NCBI GenBank assembly: GCA_015257125.1
Contig: JABZKU010000009.1
Coordinates: 20,447-84,446, forward strand
Reading direction: 5' to 3'
Length of the DNA stretch: 64,000 nt
Origin: Prevotellaceae bacterium
Lineage (GTDB): Bacteria > Bacteroidota > Bacteroidia > Bacteroidales > Bacteroidaceae
The first letter of the stretch is position 1. The number at the start of each line of letters is the position of its first letter. The notes beneath the pieces are model-generated. The model worked only from the letters and a program-made list of their open reading frames with translations, was not told the origin of the DNA and did not search any database. This document shows positions 58,358-64,000 of this stretch, piece after piece. A program made the translations under genes and the position numbers.

Positions 58358-59955
58358 TTATGTCGTTTGAACACACGACGATAGACCACAAAGCCCGAAA
58401 TCACCACACTGAGCAGGAACAATCCGGAAAGGAAGATGAAAAGTTGCACCAAGATCGTGGGCAAAAAGGTGTAAATGCGGCCGGTGTGTACCTCCAGCGC
58501 CAAACGCCAAAGTGACATCCGCGCTTCGCCGGGAGCGACCACGGCCGATTGCGGCGGCATCAGCGCCTGTTTCGTGGCAGCAGTGCGCCCTTCGTCATGC
58601 ACTCCGTCCACTTCGATCGGTTCGGGGTATTCGGCGCCACGATTGTAGTCGAAAACCAGCGGACATCCGGCGAAATCATCGCTGTAACCCGACACCGAGT
58701 AGGTGAAATCGGGCATTCCGGCATGCGTCGGCGGGACATATCGGCAACGGCGGATCAGGTCGTAACTCTCTCCTGTGGCACGATTCCATCGATACAAACC
58801 GGCAAACGAGCCGACAATCCACTCATCGCGACCCACTTGTCGAAGCACGTTCGGCCCCATAAAGCCGGTGGGCGGTTCGCGGCGTACCCGTTGCGGCGCA
58901 TCCGCGAGACTCCGCGCTGTGTGAAAGCCGTGGGCGGTGTAGAACAACCACTCGCCGCGCGCCGTGTCGCGGCGCACCATCCGCAACTCGTCCCACCATG
59001 CGTTGGGCGAGTCCTCTACCGTGTGCGGCACAGGGGCGTGCTTTCCACCGGCGATGAGGATCAGCAACGGCGGGCGCAGAAACATACCCGTTAGCGTAAG
59101 CACAAAGACGAAAACCAACGTGCTTACCCCGATGCGGTTGTGCCAGCGCAACGATTGCAGCGTGAAACGATTGGCCGCACGGCGACGCTTGACTTTCAAA
59201 CGGTGGGTGATGCGCGGAAAGAAGGTGAGAATCAGACCGGTGATGCAGAGTACCAAGAGCGCGAGTGCGAGCGCATCGACGGCAAAACGACCGATTTCAC
59301 CGAAAAGTTCACCGCTGTGCAATCGCCAGATGGTGCGCATGGTGAAGCGTCCGGGCGCTCCCTCGGCAGGAGCGCGAAGTTCATGGCGAACGAAGTGACG
59401 GTAAGGCGCTGTGGCGGTGTAAACGGCCGAACGACTGAGCACCACGAGCGTATCTCCCGCCACAGCGGCCGAAACGAAGCGATCATCGCCGAGCAAATGG
59501 GGCGTATTTTCCTGCCAGCGCGCAGCATCGAGTTGTCGAAGATAGACAGTGTAAGTGCTCACCGCAAAGACTTTGCCGTCGGGTAGGCGGACGGCATCGA
59601 CAAAGCTTTGATTTTCTGCCCCCGCTTGCAGGCCTTCATTCCACGTTCGGAGCTGTCGGCAACGATCGTCGGAGAGAAAAAGCCCGTTTTCACCGTAAAG
59701 CAGTACACTGTCGGCACCTAAACGCAGCGTGCCGCGCACCGTGCCTTGATTCCAGTTGTGCAGCGCGTAAGCCGCGGGCAGCCAACGGCGCGACACGTCA
59801 AGATGGCGCAGTTCGTAACGATGATTGAGCAGAATGCCCGAAATCAAAAAAGGAAGGAGGAAGCAAGAAAAAAATAATCCGCCCCATTTGTGCCATTTAC
59901 GCCAACGGCGAACGCGCTTCGACGAGCGGGAAACGGAATTTGTTTGGGAAGACAT
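58339..59955 (-). CDS. PepSY-associated transmembrane protein
   Basis: A 538-residue inner-membrane protein of the PepSY-associated TM family, often linked to iron uptake or flavin/heme reduction (the E. coli-type relatives include iron-regulated membrane proteins). Four hydrophobic segments are visible: residues ~25-45 (FFSCFLLPFLISGILLNH), ~240-265, ~290-310, and ~500-525, with a large periplasmic loop between 1 and 2 and another between 3 and 4. The signature WHKWGGLFFS and RWHNRIGVST His residues, which in relatives are heme ligands, are present. It ends inside the gyrB promoter. Confidence 0.8.
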   Translation of the reverse strand: MSSQTNSVSRSSKRVRRWRKWHKWGGLFFSCFLLPFLISGILLNHRYELRHLDVSRRWLPAAYALHNWNQGTVRGTLRLGADSVLLYGENGLFLSDDRCRQLRTWNEGLQAGAENQSFVDAVRLPDGKVFAVSTYTVYLRQLDAARWQENTPHLLGDDRFVSAAVAGDTLVVLSRSAVYTATAPYRHFVRHELRAPAEGAPGRFTMRTIWRLHSGELFGEIGRFAVDALALALLVLCITGLILTFFPRITHRLKVKRRRAANRFTLQSLRWHNRIGVSTLVFVFVLTLTGMFLRPPLLILIAGGKHAPVPHTVEDSPNAWWDELRMVRRDTARGEWLFYTAHGFHTARSLADAPQRVRREPPTGFMGPNVLRQVGRDEWIVGSFAGLYRWNRATGESYDLIRRCRYVPPTHAGMPDFTYSVSGYSDDFAGCPLVFDYNRGAEYPEPIEVDGVHDEGRTAATKQALMPPQSAVVAPGEARMSLWRLALEVHTGRIYTFLPTILVQLFIFLSGLFLLSVVISGFVVYRRVFKRHKLVNPK

Positions 59956-60023
59956 AGGAAGAAAACGACCGCCTACAAAGGAGGTCGTGGAGTAGATTAA
60001 AGAGGAGTATCACTATAACTCGA

Positions 60024-60031
60024 CAAAGATA
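60024..60031 (-). promoter_or_regulatory. Candidate -7 element for the PepSY gene
   Basis: TATCTTTG on the minus strand, 69 nt before the start; -33 not clear. Confidence 0.5.
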
Positions 60032-60171
60032 CACATTTATCGCCACGCAATGAAATGCGTATCGCCGTTTTCGGAAGCCTTTTCTTCGCATTCATCGCCC
60101 ATCGGTGCAGAAAGTGCTTCATTTTTCTTTCTCGCCCGACCACACCCTCCAAAAAGTGCGGAACATTCGGG

Positions 60172-60235
60172 CAAAAATGGACAACTTTTCTGCAAAATAG
60201 GTGCGTTTTCATCGAAAAGTTGTCTTGTTTTTTTT
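60172..60235. repeat. Intergenic A/T-tract repeat array, copy h
   Basis: Three units: CAAAAATGGACAACTTTTC, GCAAAATAGGTGCGTTTTCAT and CGAAAAGTTGTCTTGTTTTT. GACAACTTTTC (60180-60190) and GAAAAGTTGTC (60214-60224) form a perfect 11-bp inverted repeat, then a run of Ts, so it could also terminate plus-strand transcription. Close to array b. Confidence 0.65.
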
Positions 60236-60415
60236 AGATCGTTGCGCAGCTCACGATCTGTAAGCCTCAACGAGGAAAAGAAAGTGGGGAAAAAGGAGAA
60301 GAAAGGCAGCACGAAAAAAAACAGAAAGAGCGGTTTCATCGAAAGAAGCACAGCAGTCCCAAACGCAAACCACTTCTTTTGCTATCTGAACAAAGCATAT
60401 CCCATTATTTATTTG

Positions 60416-60423
60416 TAGTTTTG
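60416..60423 (+). promoter_or_regulatory. Candidate -7 element for the WYL regulator
   Basis: TAGTTTTG ends six bases before the ATG at 60430, so the predicted transcript would begin at or next to the start codon. Confidence 0.4.
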
Positions 60424-60429
60424 CATACC

Positions 60430-61395
60430 ATGACAGACAACGAACAATTGCCGCTTCAGCTCTATCTCATCGAGATCTTGGCCGCCGGTCATTATCTCTC
60501 GGTGAAGCAGTTGGCCGATCGCACAGGCATGCACACTCGCCGCATCTATCGGCTCTTAGAGAAGTTCCCCCGACTCGGACTCACGCTCGAGAAGTCGGGG
60601 CATGCCTATCGTTTGTCGCCCGACGCGCCATTTTTGGTGCACGTTTCAGAACACCTGCATTTTCGCCCCGACGAAATTCAGACACTGGCCACGGTGCTCG
60701 AAAGCCTGAGCGACACTTCGACACCGGTGCGCCTGTTACGCGAGAAGATTCGCCGCCTGCGCAACGACCATGTGTTGGTGCTCGACGACAGTGACCAACG
60801 CATCGGGCAAAACATTCGACAGATTTTCGAAGCCATCCGGCAAGAACGCACCGTGGTACTCAAGTCCTATCTCTCGGCCAGCGGAAACACCATCGCTGAC
60901 CGCATTGTCGAGCCCTATCTCTTCCTGCCGGGCAACCGCGATGTGCGCTGTTTCGAAATTCACAGCCGAACGAACAAAACTTTCAACCTGGCGCGCACCG
61001 ATTCGGTCGAACTACTTGATCTGAACTGGAATCACCGAAACGAACACGAGACCGACTTCGTCGATTTGTTCCATTTCACCGGTTCCACTCGCACGCGAGT
61101 TTGTCTGCGCTTGGGTTATTTGAGTCGCAGTGTGCTGATCGACGAATATCCTCGCGCCGCGAAACACCTCACGGCCGAAGACAATGGAAAATGGCGCTTC
61201 GAAGCCGATTTTTGTTCCATGCGGGGTATCGGTCGTTTTGTATTGAGCATGCCCTCCGATATCGAAGTAATCGATTCACCCGAACTGGTCGACTACCTGC
61301 GCGAACAGGTGCAAATCGCCCAAAGCAAATGGGGAGCAACCTTCAACGCCGATTGTAACGATTCCATCGGCGCAAGCGACTGCCCCACCCCGTGA
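60430..61395 (+). CDS. WYL-domain transcriptional regulator
   Basis: A 321-residue regulator: an N-terminal winged-helix HTH (residues ~8-75, LSVKQLADRTGMHTRRIYRLL), then a WYL domain (~125-210) with HSRTNKTFNLARTDSVELLDL, and a C-terminal WCX-like extension. WYL domains bind ligands such as nucleic acid or nucleotides; the target is unknown. Its end is 62 nt upstream of the GH20 gene, so it may control or be cotranscribed with it. The frame start 51 nt upstream adds a non-conserved stretch, so 60430 is preferred. Confidence 0.85.
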   Translation: MTDNEQLPLQLYLIEILAAGHYLSVKQLADRTGMHTRRIYRLLEKFPRLGLTLEKSGHAYRLSPDAPFLVHVSEHLHFRPDEIQTLATVLESLSDTSTPVRLLREKIRRLRNDHVLVLDDSDQRIGQNIRQIFEAIRQERTVVLKSYLSASGNTIADRIVEPYLFLPGNRDVRCFEIHSRTNKTFNLARTDSVELLDLNWNHRNEHETDFVDLFHFTGSTRTRVCLRLGYLSRSVLIDEYPRAAKHLTAEDNGKWRFEADFCSMRGIGRFVLSMPSDIEVIDSPELVDYLREQVQIAQSKWGATFNADCNDSIGASDCPTP

Positions 61396-61457
61396 GTTTT
61401 TTCGGACTTGCACCCAAGCGATTCTTCTCCCTCCGCACGAAACATCAAACACTTAAT

Positions 61458-63815
61458 ATGAACAGAAAACTTCTTCTCCTCTTAGCGTGGCTTGCTCTCT
61501 TGCCTGCCGCCGCACAAAAGGCCGATTTCAACGTCGTGCCGCTGCCGCGCAAAATTACTGCCGACCCTAATGCCGGGGCTTTTGTGATCAATCAAAACAC
61601 CGCCATCCTCGACGGACGTACCGCGGGCGAAAAACGCAACGCTCGCTTCTTACAACAATATCTTTTCGAACGCACCGGTTTTCAACTCCCTTTGCTCAAA
61701 AAAGCGAAAGGCGTTTCGACGCTTTCGGTGCGCACCCTCGCCGACGCCAAGGAATTGGGAACTGAAGGCTACCGCATCGATGTCGATGCACGGCAGATCA
61801 CCATCACCGGCGCCGACGATGCGGGCGCATTCTACGGCATCCAAACACTGCGCAAGGCGCTTCCGCATTTGGACGCCGGACAAAAAGGGAAAACGGCCGT
61901 CAGCGTTCCGGCCACGCATGTGAGCGATGCACCTCGCTTCGGCTATCGCGGCATGGAACTCGACGTGGCGCGCCACTTCGTGACGGTCGACAGTGTGAAA
62001 CGCTTCATCGACCTGCTCGCCCTGCACAACATCAACCGCTTTCACTGGCACCTCACCGACGATCAGGGCTGGCGCATTGAAATTAAGCGCTACCCTCGCC
62101 TCACCACGGTGGGGAGTCAGCGCGCTCAAACCGTGATCGGTCATAACCCCGGCAAATACGACGGTCGCCCTCACGGTGGATTTTACACCCAGCAGGAGTG
62201 TCGCGACATTGTGCGCTACGCTGCCGAACGTCACATCACCGTGATTCCCGAAATCGACCTCCCCGGTCACATGGTCGCCGCTTTGGCCGCCTACCCCGAA
62301 CTTGGATGCACCGGAGGGCCCTACCAAGTGCGCCAACACTGGGGAATTGCGGACGATGTGCTTTGTGCCGGCAACCCGAAAACCTACGAATTCATCGACA
62401 ACGTGCTCGATGAAGTCACGAACATCTTCCCCTCGATCTACGTTCACATCGGCGGCGACGAATGCCCCAAGGAGCGTTGGAAGCAATGCCCGAAGTGTCA
62501 AGCCTTCATCGGCGAGAAACACTTGCAAGCCGAAGGTGGACACACCGCCGAAGAGCGTTTGCAAAGCTATGTAATCCGTCACACGAGCGAACACCTTGCG
62601 AAGAAAGGACGTCGCATCATCGGTTGGGACGAAATTCTCGAAGGTGGACTCGCGCCGGGTGCCACGGTGATGTCGTGGCGAGGAGAGAAAGGCGGGATCG
62701 ATGCGGCCAAGAGCGGACACGATGCCATCATGACGCCCAACTCCTACCTCTATTTTGACTACTACCAGTCGAAGAACACGGCCGACGAGCCCATGGCCAT
62801 CGGCGGTTATCTGCCGCTCGAACGCGTTTATGCCTACGAACCCGTGTCCAACGGCACCGACGAAGCCACCGCCCGCCGTTTCATCGGTGTGCAAGCCAAC
62901 ATTTGGACAGAATACATCCCCACCTTCCGCGGTGTGGAATACATGGCGCTACCCCGCGCCGCCGCTTTGGCCGAAATCCAATGGCGTCCGCGCGGTGTGC
63001 GCAACTATCAGGAGTTTCTCGGACGCCTGCCCGATCTCTTCTCCTTATATAAAGAGCAAGGCTACAACTTCGCCAAGCACTACTACGACATCCGTGCCAA
63101 CTACTCCTTGGTACCCGGCAGCGGCGTGAAGGTGACGCTCTCGACGGTGAACAATGCTGCCATTCGCTACACCCTCGACGGCAGCGAGCCCACGATGAAT
63201 TCGGCACGCTACGAAGGACCGCTACTCATCAACCAACCGGCAAAATTCCGTGCCGTGGCTTTCCGCACCGAACCCACCGTGGTCGGTAAAATCGTGAACC
63301 GCAGCCACACCGAGCGCGAAGATTTCCATTTTAACAAGGCCACGGCGCGCTCGATCGAGTTGTTGCAGGGCGCCAACGCACAATATAAATTTGCGGGCGC
63401 GCAAACTTTGGTCGACGGTCTCCGCGCCACGAACACCAACCACCAGTCCGGACGTTGGATTGGTTTCTACACCGAAGACATGGAAGCCGTGATCGACCTC
63501 GGAACAGAGACGCCCATCGAAGAAGTCGGCTTCAACGTCTGCGTGGAAAAGGGAAGTTGGATTTACGACGCGCGCCGCATCGACGTTGCCGTCTCGGACG
63601 ACGGCAAACACTGGACAACGGTGGCCGAACGCGACCTGCCCGCCCTCACCGAAGCCAACGCCAACGGGATTGTGCGCCACACGCTCACCTTCCCTCGCTG
63701 CTCCACGCGCTTCGTCAAGGTGCACGCCGTGCCCGAACACCAAATTCCCGCATGGCACACCGGCGCTGCCGGAAACCGCGCCTTCCTCTTTGTCGATGAA
63801 ATCGAGGTGAAATAA
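61458..63815 (+). CDS. Secreted beta-N-acetylhexosaminidase (GH20) with F5/8-type C-terminal domain
   Basis: A 785-residue secreted glycosidase removing terminal beta-GlcNAc/GalNAc from glycans by substrate-assisted catalysis. It has a signal peptide (1-18, ending LPAAAQ), a GH20b-type N-terminal domain (~25-150), the GH20 barrel (~155-510) with the catalytic pair Asp334-Glu335 in HIGGDECPKERW, a chitobiase C-terminal-like domain (IRYTLDGSEPTMN, ~550-600) and a coagulation factor 5/8-type carbohydrate-binding domain at the end. No clear sorting domain is seen. The start at 61458 (MNRKLLLLLAW) is chosen for the signal peptide. Confidence 0.93.
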   Translation: MNRKLLLLLAWLALLPAAAQKADFNVVPLPRKITADPNAGAFVINQNTAILDGRTAGEKRNARFLQQYLFERTGFQLPLLKKAKGVSTLSVRTLADAKELGTEGYRIDVDARQITITGADDAGAFYGIQTLRKALPHLDAGQKGKTAVSVPATHVSDAPRFGYRGMELDVARHFVTVDSVKRFIDLLALHNINRFHWHLTDDQGWRIEIKRYPRLTTVGSQRAQTVIGHNPGKYDGRPHGGFYTQQECRDIVRYAAERHITVIPEIDLPGHMVAALAAYPELGCTGGPYQVRQHWGIADDVLCAGNPKTYEFIDNVLDEVTNIFPSIYVHIGGDECPKERWKQCPKCQAFIGEKHLQAEGGHTAEERLQSYVIRHTSEHLAKKGRRIIGWDEILEGGLAPGATVMSWRGEKGGIDAAKSGHDAIMTPNSYLYFDYYQSKNTADEPMAIGGYLPLERVYAYEPVSNGTDEATARRFIGVQANIWTEYIPTFRGVEYMALPRAAALAEIQWRPRGVRNYQEFLGRLPDLFSLYKEQGYNFAKHYYDIRANYSLVPGSGVKVTLSTVNNAAIRYTLDGSEPTMNSARYEGPLLINQPAKFRAVAFRTEPTVVGKIVNRSHTEREDFHFNKATARSIELLQGANAQYKFAGAQTLVDGLRATNTNHQSGRWIGFYTEDMEAVIDLGTETPIEEVGFNVCVEKGSWIYDARRIDVAVSDDGKHWTTVAERDLPALTEANANGIVRHTLTFPRCSTRFVKVHAVPEHQIPAWHTGAAGNRAFLFVDEIEVK

Positions 63816-63828
63816 GAAAATTGTACGT

Positions 63829-63858
63829 CGCGAAAAAGAATAATCCACTTTTTCGGCC
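63829..63858. repeat. Degenerate A/T-tract repeat unit i
   Basis: GCGAAAAAGAATAATCCACTTTTTCGG: an A-tract, ATCCAC core and T-tract with an 8-bp inverted repeat. It lies 14 nt after the GH20 stop and just before the tRNA-Gln promoter. Confidence 0.4.
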
Positions 63859-63864
63859 AAAACA

Positions 63865-63896
63865 TTTGGTAGTTATCTAAAAATGCACTACTTTTG
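63865..63896 (+). promoter_or_regulatory. tRNA-Gln promoter
   Basis: TTTG (63865-63868), 20-nt spacer, TACTTTTG (63889-63896), an exact consensus match. The predicted start is about 4 nt before the mature tRNA. Confidence 0.82.
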
Positions 63897-63906
63897 CACT
63901 CGCAAT

Positions 63907-63977
63907 TGGGTCATGGTGTAATGGTAACACTACAGGTTTTGGTTCTGTCATTCTGGGTTCGAATCCCGGTGACCCAA
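63907..63977 (+). tRNA. tRNA-Gln (TTG anticodon)
   Basis: 71 nt cloverleaf: acceptor TGGGTCA / TGACCCA with discriminator A, anticodon stem ACAGG / TCTGT around TTTTGGT (anticodon TTG), T-loop GTTCGAATC. No CCA encoded. Confidence 0.95.
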
Positions 63978-64000
63978 CAAAATGCGCTGATTGGCTGCGT

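Larger units (their letters stand above)
59956..60429. other. Gap between the PepSY gene and the WYL regulator
   Basis: Contains the PepSY -7 box, repeat array h (60172-60235), and the WYL -7 box at the end. Open frames here (60050-60418) overlap the array and look spurious. Confidence 0.6.

Noticed and set aside
56653..58515. 620-codon frame antisense to gyrB
   Set aside because: Shadow of gyrB; continues into the antisense of the PepSY gene.

Overview
The window is a chromosomal segment of a member of the Bacteroidales (phylum Bacteroidota). Evidence: promoters of the TTTG-N19/20-TAnnTTTG type instead of the E. coli -35/-10, weak or absent Shine-Dalgarno sequences, the Bacteroidota-only gene block PSP1/RicT - GldH - PorT (gliding / type IX secretion), a YbeY lacking its third metal-binding His, DUF4369/TlpA lipoproteins, a BACON-like lipoprotein, and secreted GH2 and GH20 glycosidases. 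A Prevotellaceae- or Porphyromonadaceae-like host is plausible, but the genus cannot be fixed from this sequence. Most genes are ordinary housekeeping genes of fairly high G+C separated by A+T-richer gaps.

Layout. 1-3 kb: end of ridA, gdhA and mdh. 3-19 kb: the outstanding accessory region. Two full-length paralogous giant secreted proteins (2211 and 2202 aa, built from many beta-sandwich modules with a G-x-Y-x-V signature, resembling SprB-type adhesins) lie tail to tail. Their last ~1.3 kb, including the stop codons and terminators, form an almost identical inverted repeat that closes directly on an IS256-family element whose transposase is split by a -1 frameshift at a perfect CCCAAAG heptamer. 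20-31 kb: topA-aroK-speA-ung-DUF3109; a lipoprotein gene with ruvB and ybeY; rpsT; tRNA-Glu; recO; yaaA. 31-37 kb: mtnN-luxS (activated methyl cycle) divergent from a YfhO membrane protein, then an msrA-msrB fusion. 37-49 kb: RicT-GldH-PorT and a secreted beta-galactosidase, a thioredoxin-fold lipoprotein without active-site cysteines, and ychF-lgt-TPR lipoprotein. 49-56 kb: a TlpA-like and a DsbD-like gene (envelope thiol redox), divergent cysK and cysE, and a BACON-like lipoprotein. 56-64 kb: gyrB, a PepSY membrane protein, a WYL regulator, a GH20 hexosaminidase and tRNA-Gln.

A second layer runs through the gaps: at least seven intergenic arrays (plus degenerate copies) of ~22-nt units with alternating A- and T-tracts around a GTCCAC/GTGGAC core, usually about three units per array, in both orientations. 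I do not recognise this family. With the giant inverted adhesin pair it is the best candidate for something undescribed. An 84-bp tandem repeat before gyrB and a long hairpin after luxS are further structures that the genes do not explain.
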